A stretch of 47,455 bases of DNA. Origin: Pseudomonadota bacterium. GTDB lineage: Bacteria > Pseudomonadota > Gammaproteobacteria > Xanthomonadales > Rhodanobacteraceae. Below, one piece after another: positions 36,927 through 45,940 of this stretch. The notes under the pieces were generated by a model. The model made no database searches. It was not told where the DNA came from and saw nothing but the letters and a program-made list of their open reading frames with translations. The first letter of the stretch is position 1. Each line of letters opens with the position of its first letter. The stretch is from the NCBI GenBank assembly GCA_018240505.1, contig JAFEFQ010000264.1:1-47455 (forward strand). The letters run 5' to 3'. The position numbers were made by a program, and so were the translations under genes.

Positions 36927-38408
36927 ATGGTTTTCTGGCGCGTCAAGCCACTCGACAAGATTCTCGAAACCGCAGAAAAGAAATCGCTCAAGCGCCAGCT
37001 AGGCCCAATCCAACTGACACTGCTCGGCATTGGCGCCGTGATCGGCACCGGCATCTTCGTGCTGACCGCGGAAGCCGGGCAGAAAGCCGGGCCAGGCATG
37101 ATGCTCGCCTTCGTCATCGCCGCGATCGTGTGCGGGCTCGCCGCACTGGCCTATTCCGAGATCGCCTCGATGATTCCGGTATCGGGCTCCGCCTACACCT
37201 ACAGCTACGGCGTGTTCGGCGAACTGATCGCCTGGGTCGTCGGCTGGGCATTGGGCCTCGAATACGGCATCGGTGCCGCCGTGGTCTGCGTCGGCTGGTC
37301 GGGCTACATGAACGGCTTGCTCGCAGCCAACGGCTACGGATTGCCCGAAGCGCTGCGCACCGGCCTCTACGCCGGCGGCACGTTCAACCTGCTCGCCTTC
37401 CTCATCGGCCTGGCCGTTACCGTGCTGCTCGTGATCGGCACCTCGAAGAGCGCACGCGTCAATGCGGTGCTCGTCGCGATCAAGATCGTCGCGCTGACCG
37501 TGTTCATCTTCCTCGCAGTGCCCGCGGTGAAGAGCGGCAACTTCGAGCCGTTCCTGCCCGGCGGCTGGGGCAGCCCGCTCGGCGGCGTCGGCGTGCTCGG
37601 CGCGGCGGCGTCGATCTTCTTCGCCTACGTCGGCTTCGACGCGGTCTCGACCGCCGCTGAGGAAACGAAAAACCCGAACCGCAACATCCCGATCGGCCTG
37701 ATCGGCTCGCTCGCCGTGTGCACGATCTTCTACCTGCTGGTCGGCTACGGTGCCGTCGGCTCGGTCGGCGCGCAGCCGATGCTGGGCGCGAACGGCCTGC
37801 CGCTCGATCCGGGCACTGCGGAAATGACGGCGGCCTGCGCCAGCTCGCAGGCTCTGGTCTGCAGCCACGAACCGCTCGCGCACGTGCTGCGCCTGCTCGG
37901 CCACACGAGCATCGGCGACTGGATCGGCATCGCGGCCGTGCTCGCCCTGCCCTCGGTGATCCTGATGATGATGTTCGGCCAGACCCGCATCTTCTTCACC
38001 ATGTCGCGCGACGGCCTGCTGCCGGACGTGTTGTCCAAGGTGCATCCGAAGTTCCACACGCCGCACGTGATCACCGTCATCACCGGCCTCGTCGTCTCGT
38101 TCTGCGGCGCGCTGTTCCCGGTCGGCAAGCTGGCCGACACGTCGAACTCCGGCACCCTGCTCGCGTTCGCGATGGTATCGCTCGGCGTGCTGATCCTGCG
38201 CAAGCAGCAGCCCGACCGCCCGCGTCCGTTCCGCACGCCGCTCGCGTGGGTCGTCTGCCCGCTTGCCGTCGCCGGCTGTCTGCTGCTGTTCGTCAACCTC
38301 AGCATGACTGCGAAGCTCGTGTTCGCGCTCTGGGCCGTGATCGGCCTCGCGATCTACGCGCTCTATGGCTACAAGCGCAGCCAGCTCGCGGACAGCAAGG
38401 CGGGATAA
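36927..38408 (+). CDS. APC-family amino acid permease 1
   Basis: 493 residues, 12 or more membrane spans. Signatures of the cationic/general amino acid transporter (YfnA/CAT-like) group: LTLLGIGAVIGTGIFVLTAEAG in span 1 (unwound Gly-rich region), SGSAYTYSYGVFGELIAW, FFAYVGFDAVSTAAEETKNPNRNIPIG and GQTRIFFTMSRDGLLP. It starts at ATG 36927 with GGGGA just upstream. A paralogue follows after a terminator, so the two are separate units from a duplication. Proton-coupled uptake is likely; branched-chain amino acids would fit the catabolic genes nearby, but specificity is not visible. Confidence 0.88.
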   Translation: MVFWRVKPLDKILETAEKKSLKRQLGPIQLTLLGIGAVIGTGIFVLTAEAGQKAGPGMMLAFVIAAIVCGLAALAYSEIASMIPVSGSAYTYSYGVFGELIAWVVGWALGLEYGIGAAVVCVGWSGYMNGLLAANGYGLPEALRTGLYAGGTFNLLAFLIGLAVTVLLVIGTSKSARVNAVLVAIKIVALTVFIFLAVPAVKSGNFEPFLPGGWGSPLGGVGVLGAAASIFFAYVGFDAVSTAAEETKNPNRNIPIGLIGSLAVCTIFYLLVGYGAVGSVGAQPMLGANGLPLDPGTAEMTAACASSQALVCSHEPLAHVLRLLGHTSIGDWIGIAAVLALPSVILMMMFGQTRIFFTMSRDGLLPDVLSKVHPKFHTPHVITVITGLVVSFCGALFPVGKLADTSNSGTLLAFAMVSLGVLILRKQQPDRPRPFRTPLAWVVCPLAVAGCLLLFVNLSMTAKLVFALWAVIGLAIYALYGYKRSQLADSKAG

Positions 38409-38461
38409 GGGGCGCGGCGTTGAATTCGCGGCTCGCACACGCCATTTGACATGAATCAGGC

Positions 38462-38501
38462 CGAAGGCCGGCGCCTAACTCGCGTCGGCCTTCGTCATTT
38501 T
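38462..38501 (+). terminator. Rho-independent terminator between permease genes
   Basis: Perfect 9-bp stem CGAAGGCCG/CGGCCTTCG with a 15-base loop, followed by TCATTTT. It ends the first permease transcript 15 bp before the second permease start. Confidence 0.7.
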
Positions 38502-38515
38502 CCGGAAACACGACC

Positions 38516-39970
38516 ATGCTCAAGCAACTCCTGCGCACCAAGCACCCGCTCGCGGTCAACAACGAGGCCGGCGAGATCGAACTGCGCCGCACGCTCGGGC
38601 CCTGGGGCCTGACCGCGATCGGCATCGGCGCGGTGATCGGCGGCGGCATCTTCGTCATCACCGGCAACGCCGCAGCCGAGCACGCGGGGCCGGCGATCAT
38701 GCTCTCGTTCGTGCTCGCGGCGATCTGCTGCACGTTCTGCGCGCTGTGCTACGCCGAGTTCGCGGCGATGGTGCCGGTGTCGGGTTCGGCGTATTCGTAC
38801 ACCTACGCGACGCTCGGCGAAGGCGCGGCCTGGTTCATCGGCTGGATGCTGATCCTCGAGTACGGCGTCTCGGCCTCCGCGGTCGCATCGAGCTGGACCG
38901 GCTACTTCGTCAGCCTGCTCAACCATATCGGCATCCACCTGCCCGACGCGCTGATCAACGCGCCACTCGATGCGCACCTCAAGTCGACCGGCGCGGTCAT
39001 CAACCTGCCCGCGATGGGCATCGTCGCCGTGCTGACCGGCATCTGCTACATCGGCATCAAGGAGTCGGCCGGCGTCAACTCGGCCATGGTCGCGCTCAAG
39101 ATCATCCTTATCGTGCTGGTCATCTTCGCCGGCTGGAGCTACGTGGACACCTCGCTCTGGACGCCATTCATCCCCGAGAACACCGGCCCGCATCAATACG
39201 GCTGGTCGGGCGTGCTGCGCGGCGCGTCGATGGTGTTCTTCGCCTACATCGGCTTCGAGGCGACCAGCGTCGCCGCGCAGGAATCGGTCAATCCAAAGCG
39301 CGACCTGCCGATCGGCATGCTCGCCTCGCTCGCGATCTGCACCGTGCTCTACATCGCGATGGCGGCCGTGCTCACCGGCCTGATGCCGTACACGCAGCTC
39401 GGCACGAGCGAGCCCGTCGTCACCGCGGTCGCCGCGCATCCACAGCTCGCCTGGCTGCGCTGGATCGTCGAGATCGGCGCGCTGATCGGCCTGTCGAGCG
39501 TGATCCTGTGCATGGTGATCGGCCAGCCGCGCATCTTCATGATCATGGCCAACGACGGCCTGCTGCCGCCGATATTCACGCGCATCCACCCGAAGTACCG
39601 CACGCCGCACATCAACACGCTGATCACCGGCGCCGGCATCGCGCTTCTTGCCGGCGTGTTCCCGCTCGACATCCTCGGCGACCTCACCTCGATCGGCACG
39701 CTGATCAGCTTCGCCGCGGTCTGCGCCGGCGTGTGGATCCTGCGCGTCGCGCATCCCGAAATCCCGCGCCCGTTCCGCATCCGCTACGCCCCGCTGGTCT
39801 GCTTCCTCGGCATCGCCTCCTGCTTCGCCCTGCTCTCCACGTTCAGCGGCTACAACTGGTGGCTGACCTTCGTGTGGACGTTTGCGGGGTTCGGGCTGTA
39901 TTTCGCTTATGGGTATCGCAAGAGCAAGCTGCATCGCGATGTTGCTGCGACAGCGGCAAGTGTGGTCTGA
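38516..39970 (+). CDS. APC-family amino acid permease 2
   Basis: 484 residues, homologous to the preceding permease: LTAIGIGAVIGGGIFVITG, SGSAYSYTYATLGEGAAW, FFAYIGFEATSVAAQESVNPKRDLPIG, GQPRIFMIMANDGLLPP. About 12 membrane spans. It has an N-terminal cytoplasmic stretch (LLRTKHPLAVNNEAGEIELRRTLG) of the type seen in YfnA-like transporters. The two copies differ enough (periplasmic loop lengths) to suggest different substrates. A terminator separates it from copy 1, so it should have its own promoter, overlapping that short gap. Confidence 0.88.
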   Translation: MLKQLLRTKHPLAVNNEAGEIELRRTLGPWGLTAIGIGAVIGGGIFVITGNAAAEHAGPAIMLSFVLAAICCTFCALCYAEFAAMVPVSGSAYSYTYATLGEGAAWFIGWMLILEYGVSASAVASSWTGYFVSLLNHIGIHLPDALINAPLDAHLKSTGAVINLPAMGIVAVLTGICYIGIKESAGVNSAMVALKIILIVLVIFAGWSYVDTSLWTPFIPENTGPHQYGWSGVLRGASMVFFAYIGFEATSVAAQESVNPKRDLPIGMLASLAICTVLYIAMAAVLTGLMPYTQLGTSEPVVTAVAAHPQLAWLRWIVEIGALIGLSSVILCMVIGQPRIFMIMANDGLLPPIFTRIHPKYRTPHINTLITGAGIALLAGVFPLDILGDLTSIGTLISFAAVCAGVWILRVAHPEIPRPFRIRYAPLVCFLGIASCFALLSTFSGYNWWLTFVWTFAGFGLYFAYGYRKSKLHRDVAATAASVV

Positions 39971-39986
39971 ACAGCATTGGCAACCG

Positions 39987-40412
39987 ATGAAACCAATTCT
40001 TCTTCTTGCTCTTGTCTTGTTCTTATCGTCCTGCGCGAATACGTCAACTCCTTACGCCGAAAGAGTTGGCGTGTGGTGCAGTTCTCGAGACAATGGAAAA
40101 ACTTTCTGGGCATGTGGGGAGAACTATCCGGACGGCACAAGCGACAGTTGCGGGCGTGACCCCGACTATGGGGTTGAGTTTGCCTTGAAACTTCGACACG
40201 AATTTTCTGGCAACACGATCTGCGAGACGGTAACAAAGACGACTCACCCAAAAGTCATGCCAATTGGGGAGCGCTTCTGTTCAATCATGATCGAAAAACT
40301 GCCGGACGGATATACGTACCGTTTTATCGATGACCAGCCTGACAAAGTTCATCGGGTGTACCGTGGCGAACGCAGTATGAAGTGGTGTCAGCCGCTAATA
40401 GACTCGCTTTAA
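39987..40412 (+). CDS. Small cysteine-rich lipoprotein of unknown function
   Basis: 141 residues. Signal MKPILLLALVLFLSSC is a clear lipobox (LSSC). The mature part has six further Cys (WCSS, FWACGEN, DSCGR, TICET, RFCS, KWCQP), suggesting up to three disulfides. No family recognised. Base composition is near half G+C, well below its neighbours, and codon choice differs, so it was probably acquired. It starts 16 bp after the permease stop and is followed by two large palindromic repeats. Confidence 0.65.
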   Translation: MKPILLLALVLFLSSCANTSTPYAERVGVWCSSRDNGKTFWACGENYPDGTSDSCGRDPDYGVEFALKLRHEFSGNTICETVTKTTHPKVMPIGERFCSIMIEKLPDGYTYRFIDDQPDKVHRVYRGERSMKWCQPLIDSL

Positions 40413-40423
40413 GAGGGTACGTG

Positions 40424-40509
40424 AGCAAGTAGCCCGGATGCAGCGTAGCGGAATCCGGGGCATGATCCCGGGTTTCGTCGCCGGCGCGACTTCATCCGGG
40501 CTACTTGCT
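40424..40509. repeat. 86-bp palindromic repeat, family E copy 1
   Basis: Begins AGCAAGTAGCCCGGATG and ends with its exact complement CATCCGGGCTACTTGCT, 17-bp arms around a 52-bp centre that contains GCAGCGTAGCGGAATCCGGG. The latter is a repeat core I recall from many proteobacterial genomes. Copy 2 follows after 25 bp. Confidence 0.9.
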
Positions 40510-40534
40510 TGGCGAAAAGCATCAGCCTGTCCGC

Positions 40535-40620
40535 AGCAAGTAGCCCGGATGCAGCGTAGCGGAATCCGGGGCATGGTCCCGGATTTCGTCGCCGGCGCGA
40601 CTTCATCCGGGCTACTTGCT
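40535..40620. repeat. 86-bp palindromic repeat, family E copy 2
   Basis: Identical to copy 1 except for two bases in the centre (ATGGTCCCGGAT against ATGATCCCGGGT). It ends 44 bp before the mazE start and could insulate or stabilise the toxin-antitoxin transcript. Confidence 0.9.
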
Positions 40621-40664
40621 GCTAGTTGATGGTTGCGCGGCAACGTAATAACATTGTTGCCATC

Positions 40665-40922
40665 ATGAAGCCGCTCCATATCTCCATCCGCGATATCGGC
40701 AACAGCAAGGGCGTGGTGATCCCGAAGCCGCTGCTGGCCCAGCTCGAACTCGAAGATTCGGCCGATCTGACCGTGGAAAACGGCGCCCTGGTGCTGCGCA
40801 AGCCTGCCAGGTCTGCGCGCGCCGGCTGGGCGCAGGCGGCGAAGGCCGTTGCCGCGGCCGGAGACGACGCGCTCGTCATGGGCGAATTCGGCAATGCCGA
40901 CGACGCCAGCCACAAATGGTGA
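40665..40922 (+). CDS. mazE: MazE-type antitoxin (AbrB-like DNA-binding)
   Basis: 85 residues. The N-terminal swapped-hairpin AbrB fold reads ISIRDIGNSKGVVIPKPLLAQLEL, then ADLTVENGALVLRKP, the MazE/AbrB signature. The C-terminal tail, which would wrap the toxin, is acidic and Ala-rich. The gene overlaps the toxin by 7 bp. It should repress its own promoter with the toxin. ATG 40665 is used; the upstream codons lack family resemblance. Confidence 0.88.
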   Translation: MKPLHISIRDIGNSKGVVIPKPLLAQLELEDSADLTVENGALVLRKPARSARAGWAQAAKAVAAAGDDALVMGEFGNADDASHKW

Positions 40923-41236
40923 AACGCGGCGAAATCTGGCTGGTCAATCTCGATCCGACGCAGGGCAGCGAGATCAGGAAAACCCGCCCCTGCGCAATCA
41001 TCTCTCCCGCCGAACTCAACGATCATTTGCGCACCGTCATCGTCGCGCCGTTGACGTCGAAGGGGTTTCCCGCGCCGTTCCGCATTCCGCTCACGCATGC
41101 CGGCAAACGCGGCTTGATCCTGCTCGATCAGATACGCACGATCGACAAGACGCGGCTGGTCAGGAAACTCGGCACAGTGTCGTCGAAATCGTTTCGCGAG
41201 ACGCTGACAAGGTTGCAGGAAATATTCGCCGAGTAG
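40916..41236 (+). CDS. mazF: MazF/PemK-type endoribonuclease toxin
   Basis: 106 residues, full length. MazF signatures: VKRGEIWLVNLDPTQGSEIRKTRPCAIIS in the first part, TVIVAPLTSK, PFRIPLT, GLILLDQIRTIDKTRLVRKLG. Conserved Arg of KTRP and the Thr-Ser of PLTS form the known RNA-cleavage site. It cuts single-stranded mRNA at short motifs unless bound by MazE. The ATG at 40916 lies inside the mazE 3' end, so toxin synthesis is coupled to antitoxin. Confidence 0.92.
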   Translation: MVKRGEIWLVNLDPTQGSEIRKTRPCAIISPAELNDHLRTVIVAPLTSKGFPAPFRIPLTHAGKRGLILLDQIRTIDKTRLVRKLGTVSSKSFRETLTRLQEIFAE

Positions 41237-41261
41237 CGCCGCAAAGCCTACGCGCTGCTGC

Positions 41262-42755
41262 CTACTCCTCCAGCCTTCCCTGTACTTCGTCGAGTTGCGC
41301 CCGCTCGACCTGGGCCTCGGGCAATGACTTTGCTGTCTTCGCCCCGAGTTCACGCAGCTTCTCGACCTGGCCGATCAGGTTGCCGCGCCCCGTTTCAAGT
41401 TTGCCGGACGCGGAGGACAGCGCGTTACGCGCGGCATCGAGCTTGCTCTTCGCCTCGTTCAAGTCTTCGATGAAGCCGACGAACTTGTCGTAGAGCTTGC
41501 CCGCGCGGTCGGCGATCTCGGCGACGTTGCGGTTGCGGTCGTCGTTGCGCCACAGGCTCGCCACGGTCTGCAGCGTCGCAAGCAGTGTCGAGGTGGTGAC
41601 GATGACGACCTGCTTGTCGAGCGCGAATGCGTGCAGCGCGTCGTCGCGATGCACGGCCTCGATGTAGGCCGCCTCGACCGGCACGAACATCAGCACGAAC
41701 TCGAGCGAGTTGACGCCGGGCAGGTCACTGTAGCGCTTGTCGGCAAGTTCCTTGACGTGGCCGCGCAGCGAGGCGAGATGCGCGCTGAGCGCGGCGCCGC
41801 GCTCGGCATCGTCGGCCGCGGCGCAGTAGCGCTCGTACGCCGTCAGCGACACCTTGGCGTCGATGACGATGTCGCGGCCTTCGGGCAGGCGCACGATCAC
41901 GTCGGGCCGCGCGCGGCCGCCGGCTTCGTTCTGGAACGTCGCCTGCGTTTCGTACTGCCTGCCCCTCTGCAAACCGGACGCCTCGAGCAGGCGTTCGAGC
42001 ACGAGTTCGCCCCACGCGCCCTGCGTTTTGCTTTCTCTCGTCAGCGCGCGCGTAAGGTTGCGCGCGTCCTCGTCGATGCGCTGGTTGAGGTTCTTGAGCG
42101 TGTCGATCTCGGCCTTGAGCAACTGACGCTCACGGCTTTCCTTGTCGTAGACCTCGCCGACCTGCTTCCTGAATCCGTCGAGCTGCTCGCGCAGCGGCGT
42201 GAGCAGGCTGCCGAGCTGGGACTGGTTCTGCTCGGTGAATTTCCTGCTCTTTTCTTCGAGCAGGTCGCCGGCGAGCGCCTTGAACTGATCGCTCAGGTTT
42301 TCGCGCACGCGTTCGAGCAGCGCGATCTTGTCGGCGGCGGCCTGATGCTGCTCCTGCGCGCGCGTGGCGGTTTCGGTGATGCGCTGCTCGGCGCGCTGCG
42401 TGGCTTCGCGCCACTTCGACGCTTCGGCACGCGCCGCGGAAAGTTCGGCGTCGAGCTGGCCGAGGCGCTCGAGGCGGCCAGCGAGAGTCGCGCGTTCGTT
42501 GCCGAGCGCGAACAGGGTCCTGCGCTGCTCGGCCAGCTCGGCGCTGACGCCGTCGAGCTCGCCCTGCAAGCGATGCACGTCGTCGAGCGCCGCGTCGCGC
42601 TCGGAGGCGAGCTGCGTGACCTCGGCATCGCGACTCGCGCGCCCGGCCGCATGCGCCCGCGCACGTACGAGCGCCCACGCGATCAGCGCGCCGAGTACAA
42701 AAGCGACCAACGCAATCAGGCCCCAGAGGGCAGTTTCGTTCGGAATCGTCGACAC
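41262..42755 (-). CDS. rmuC: DNA recombination protein RmuC
   Basis: 497 residues from a GTG start. An N-terminal membrane anchor (LWGLIALVAFVLGALIAWALV, split 21) is followed by a coiled coil of about 150 residues and the RmuC nuclease-like domain with TQGAWGELVLERLLEASGL, RPDVIVRLPEGRDIVIDAKVSL (the D...DAK of a PD-(D/E)xK-type core), NSLEFVLMFVPVEAAYIEA and NVAEIADRAGKLYDKFVGF. RmuC limits inversions at short inverted repeats in E. coli, interesting given the many palindromes in this window. Convergent with mazF after 25 bp. Confidence 0.93.
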   Translation of the reverse strand: MSTIPNETALWGLIALVAFVLGALIAWALVRARAHAAGRASRDAEVTQLASERDAALDDVHRLQGELDGVSAELAEQRRTLFALGNERATLAGRLERLGQLDAELSAARAEASKWREATQRAEQRITETATRAQEQHQAAADKIALLERVRENLSDQFKALAGDLLEEKSRKFTEQNQSQLGSLLTPLREQLDGFRKQVGEVYDKESRERQLLKAEIDTLKNLNQRIDEDARNLTRALTRESKTQGAWGELVLERLLEASGLQRGRQYETQATFQNEAGGRARPDVIVRLPEGRDIVIDAKVSLTAYERYCAAADDAERGAALSAHLASLRGHVKELADKRYSDLPGVNSLEFVLMFVPVEAAYIEAVHRDDALHAFALDKQVVIVTTSTLLATLQTVASLWRNDDRNRNVAEIADRAGKLYDKFVGFIEDLNEAKSKLDAARNALSSASGKLETGRGNLIGQVEKLRELGAKTAKSLPEAQVERAQLDEVQGRLEE

Positions 42756-42829
42756 CGCTTATCCATCGCAAACTGTCAGGCGACGATTGTGACAGCGCCG
42801 CGTCTCAGTTGGCGAGATCGCGCGAAAAA

Positions 42830-44158
42830 TCACGACTCTTCGATCAGCGAGGTCTTCCTGGTATCCGGCAGAAACACATAGACCAGCAGCGAGCAGGCGA
42901 TGCAGGCGGTGACGTACCAGTAGAAGCCGCTCTCGTGGCCGGCCTGCTTGAACCACAACGCCACGGTTTCGGCACTGCCGCCGAAGATCGCGACGGCCAA
43001 CGCGTACGGCAGGCCGACGCCGAGCGCGCGGATCTCGACCGGAAACAACTCCGCCTTGACCACGGCGTTGATCGCGGTGTAGCCCGAGACCACGAGCAGC
43101 ATCAGCATGATCAACGCGAACGCCGCATACGGATCCTTTGTCGCCTGCAGCGTCGTCAGCACGGGCACGGTCAGCGAGGTGCCGAGCACGCCGAACGCGA
43201 TCAGGATCGGGCGCCGGCCGATGGTGTCGGACAGGCCGCCGACCAGCGGCTGCAGCAGCATGTAGCCGAACAGCGTCGCCGCGTTGACCAGCGTCGCGGT
43301 TTCCTTCGAGAGGCCGACACTGAGCACGAGGAACTTCGACATGTAGGTCGTGTAGGTGTAGAACGCCAGCGTGCCGCCCATGGTCAGGCCGACCACGATC
43401 AGCGCCGCGCGCCAGTGCCTGGCCAGCAGGCCGAGCGAGCCTTCGTTGCGCTTCACTTCCGGCTTGCCCCGGCTGCCGGTGAAGGCGGCGGTCTCGGCCA
43501 TGTTGCGGCGCAGGTACAAGGCGACGAGCGCGATTCCCGCGCCGATCGCGAACGGGATGCGCCAGCCCCAGGCCTTGAGCTGGTCCTCGGTGAGCACCCA
43601 CTGCTGCAACACGATCAACACGGCGAGCGCGGTCAGTTGTCCGGCGATCAGGGTGACGTAGAGAAAGCTCGACCAGAAGCCGCGGTGCTTGCTCGTCGCC
43701 ATCTCGGACAGGTAGGTCGCCGAACTGCCGTATTCGCCGCCGAGACTCAGGCCCTGCAGCAGGCGTGCGAGCACGAGCAGGATCGGCGCGGCGACGCCGA
43801 TGCTCGCATGGGCCGGGCACACGGCGATCAGCAGCGAGCCCGCGCACATGAGCACGATCGAGCGCATCAGCGCGGCGCGACGGCCGTGGCGGTCGGCGTA
43901 GCGGCCGAAGTACCAGCCGCCGATCGGCCGCATCAGGAAGCCGACCGCGAACACTGCCGCCGCGCTGAGCGCCTCCGCCACCGCATCGCCCTGCGGGAAG
44001 AACGACTTGGCGAAATACAGCGAGAACGAGGTGTAGACGTACCAGTCGTAGTATTCGACGAGGTTGCCGATCGAGCCGCCGATGATCGACTTCAGCCTCT
44101 GCAGCGCGGTCAGCGAAGGCGCGGAAGCGGCGGGAACTGCGGCGGCAGCGACGTTCAT
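42830..44158 (-). CDS. MFS transporter, metabolite:proton symporter (KgtP-like)
   Basis: 442 residues, 12 spans. Motifs of the MHS family: SIIGGSIGNLVEYYDWYVY in span 1, RPIGGWYFGRYADRHGRRAAL (loop 2-3 motif), GGEYGSSATYLSEMA, and SDTIGRRPILI in loop 8-9. Closest in feel to alpha-ketoglutarate permease KgtP, so a dicarboxylate or related organic acid is the likely substrate with proton symport. Single gene, 75 bp downstream of the rmuC start on the same strand direction. Confidence 0.87.
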   Translation of the reverse strand: MNVAAAAVPAASAPSLTALQRLKSIIGGSIGNLVEYYDWYVYTSFSLYFAKSFFPQGDAVAEALSAAAVFAVGFLMRPIGGWYFGRYADRHGRRAALMRSIVLMCAGSLLIAVCPAHASIGVAAPILLVLARLLQGLSLGGEYGSSATYLSEMATSKHRGFWSSFLYVTLIAGQLTALAVLIVLQQWVLTEDQLKAWGWRIPFAIGAGIALVALYLRRNMAETAAFTGSRGKPEVKRNEGSLGLLARHWRAALIVVGLTMGGTLAFYTYTTYMSKFLVLSVGLSKETATLVNAATLFGYMLLQPLVGGLSDTIGRRPILIAFGVLGTSLTVPVLTTLQATKDPYAAFALIMLMLLVVSGYTAINAVVKAELFPVEIRALGVGLPYALAVAIFGGSAETVALWFKQAGHESGFYWYVTACIACSLLVYVFLPDTRKTSLIEES

Positions 44159-44247
44159 CCAACCTTCCTCCGGGGCAAAACGTGAGGCGCAATCTAGTTG
44201 TTGCGGCCGTGCGGTTCAATCCGCAGCCGCAGCAAGCGCGCGTCGCC

Positions 44248-44607
44248 TCAGTGCATCGTGCCGCTGCCGCCGGTGCCGAAGCCCGGCGCGACCGCGGCCG
44301 CAGTGGCGACAGGTGTCACTGGCTCGACCGGCTTGTACAACAGCGACTGGTGCAGCCACAACGAGGCCAGGTGTACGCGGTGTTCGTGCGGCAGCGCGAA
44401 GCCGAGCCAGCCCAGGCCCGGATGGCGCAGCATGAACAGCACGCCGTTCGGCAGCGGCGAGGTGTGCCAGGCCGGGTTGACGACCGCCTCGGCCTTTTCC
44501 GGCGGCTGCACCGATTGCGCGGGCTCCAGCATCGCGCGCCGCGCGGCGGCACGCGCGATCAACTCGTCGAGTTCGGCCGCGGACAGATCGGAAATATCGA
44601 TATTCAT
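44248..44607 (-). CDS. Small conserved hypothetical protein
   Basis: 119 residues, cytoplasmic. The N-terminal helix [27 protein letters not shown] recalls the start of H-NS-like small proteins, but the C-terminal DNA-binding motif of H-NS is absent. The middle ([42 protein letters not shown]) looks like a compact beta-alpha domain. The tail is Pro/Ala/Gly-rich. No function can be assigned. Divergent from the methionine-salvage operon. Confidence 0.6.
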   Translation of the reverse strand: MNIDISDLSAAELDELIARAAARRAMLEPAQSVQPPEKAEAVVNPAWHTSPLPNGVLFMLRHPGLGWLGFALPHEHRVHLASLWLHQSLLYKPVEPVTPVATAAAVAPGFGTGGSGTMH

Positions 44608-44738
44608 GGCAGCTCCATTTCAAGGTCGCGATTCCACTCGCAGCCTGGCAGGTCACGCGGCTTCCGGACATGTGTTCGCCGCAGCCATCCGCTATAGTGC
44701 CTGCCCGCCCTGATTGCAAGAAACCCACGGAGCAGCCC

Positions 44739-45368
44739 TTGAGCTACACCGCGCAACAATTCGCCGAACGCGCCGAGGCGATCGCCAGAGCCGGACGCAA
44801 GCTCGGCGCACTCGGCCTGACCCCGGCGACGAGCAGCAATTTCTCGATGCGCCTCGACGCCGATCATCTCGCGATCACGATCTCGGGCCGCGACAAGGGC
44901 GCGCTGAGCGCGGACGACATCATGGTCGTCGATCGCGACGGCAAGGCGGTCGCCACGTCCGCGCGCCCCTCGGCCGAAACGCTGCTGCACACGCAGATCT
45001 ACGCGCGCTTTCCGGCGGCGAACGCGGTGCTGCACACCCACTCGCGCACGCAGACGGTCGCCTCGCGCCTGTACGCGCGCGAGGGCGTGATCCGTTTCGA
45101 GGGTTACGAGCTGCAGAAGGCGATCGCCGGCCACACCACGCACGAGTCGCGGCTGGATCTGCCGGTTTTTCCGAACACGCAGCACATGCCCGAGCTCGTG
45201 GAAAAGGTGGACACTTGGATTGACGCGGGCAAGCCGCTATATGGTTATCTGATCGACGGCCACGGCATCTACACCTGGGGCCGCGACATGGCCGAAACCG
45301 AACGCCACATCGAGGCGTTCGAATTCCTGCTCAACTGTGAGCTGGACCTGCGCCGATTGAGACAGTGA
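44739..45368 (+). CDS. mtnB: Methylthioribulose-1-phosphate dehydratase
   Basis: 209-residue class II aldolase-fold zinc enzyme of methionine salvage. It dehydrates 5-methylthioribulose-1-phosphate to the diketo intermediate. Zinc ligands His99 and His101 in VLHTHSRT and His175 in [10 protein letters not shown] are visible; [15 protein letters not shown] and [10 protein letters not shown] are family motifs. Start is TTG 44739 with CGGAG upstream; no ATG fits. It begins an operon with mtnD, a PH-domain protein and mtnC. Confidence 0.92.
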   Translation: MSYTAQQFAERAEAIARAGRKLGALGLTPATSSNFSMRLDADHLAITISGRDKGALSADDIMVVDRDGKAVATSARPSAETLLHTQIYARFPAANAVLHTHSRTQTVASRLYAREGVIRFEGYELQKAIAGHTTHESRLDLPVFPNTQHMPELVEKVDTWIDAGKPLYGYLIDGHGIYTWGRDMAETERHIEAFEFLLNCELDLRRLRQ

Positions 45369-45379
45369 GGATCGAGATC

Positions 45380-45940
45380 ATGAGCGAACTGCGCATCTAT
45401 TCCGAAAGCGACGGCCGCACGCCGCTGTCGACGCACACCCGCCACGCCGATATCGCGCGCGAACTCGGCGCCGTCGGCGTGCGCTTCGAGCAGTGGGAGG
45501 CGGGAAAACCCGTCGCACCGGGCGCGAGCCAGGACGAAGTCATCGCCGCCTACCGCGCCGACATCGAGCGCCTGCAGCGCGAGGAAGGCTACCAGGCCGT
45601 CGACGTGATCAGCCTCACGCCCGACCACCCCGACCGCGCCGCGCTGCGCGCGAAGTTCCTCAACGAGCACACGCATTCGGAAGACGAGGTGCGCTTCTTC
45701 GTCGCCGGCCGCGGCCAGTTCACCCTGCACATCGGCGAAAAAGTGTACGAGGTGCTGTGCGTGCAGGGCGACCTGATCGGCGTGCCCGACGGCACGCGCC
45801 ACTGGTTCGACATGAGCGAGGCGCCCTACTTCATCGCGATCCGCCTGTTCACCAACAAGGAAGGCTGGGTGGCCAACTTCACCGGCAGCGACATCGCCGG
45901 GAATTTCCCGCGCCTGGCCGCGCAGCCGCTGGCCGCATGA
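45380..45940 (+). CDS. mtnD: Acireductone dioxygenase
   Basis: 186-residue cupin that oxidises acireductone to the ketoacid precursor of methionine plus formate (iron form), or off-pathway with CO (nickel form). Metal ligands His97, His99, Glu103 in EHTHSEDEVRFF and His141 in GTRHWFD. ATG 45380 lies 11 bp after mtnB. Its stop overlaps the start of the PH-domain gene. Confidence 0.93.
   Translation: MSELRIYSESDGRTPLSTHTRHADIARELGAVGVRFEQWEAGKPVAPGASQDEVIAAYRADIERLQREEGYQAVDVISLTPDHPDRAALRAKFLNEHTHSEDEVRFFVAGRGQFTLHIGEKVYEVLCVQGDLIGVPDGTRHWFDMSEAPYFIAIRLFTNKEGWVANFTGSDIAGNFPRLAAQPLAA

Noticed and set aside
40424..40620. Possible CRISPR array
   Set aside because: Only two units, each palindromic over 86 bp, one 25-bp spacer, and no cas genes nearby.
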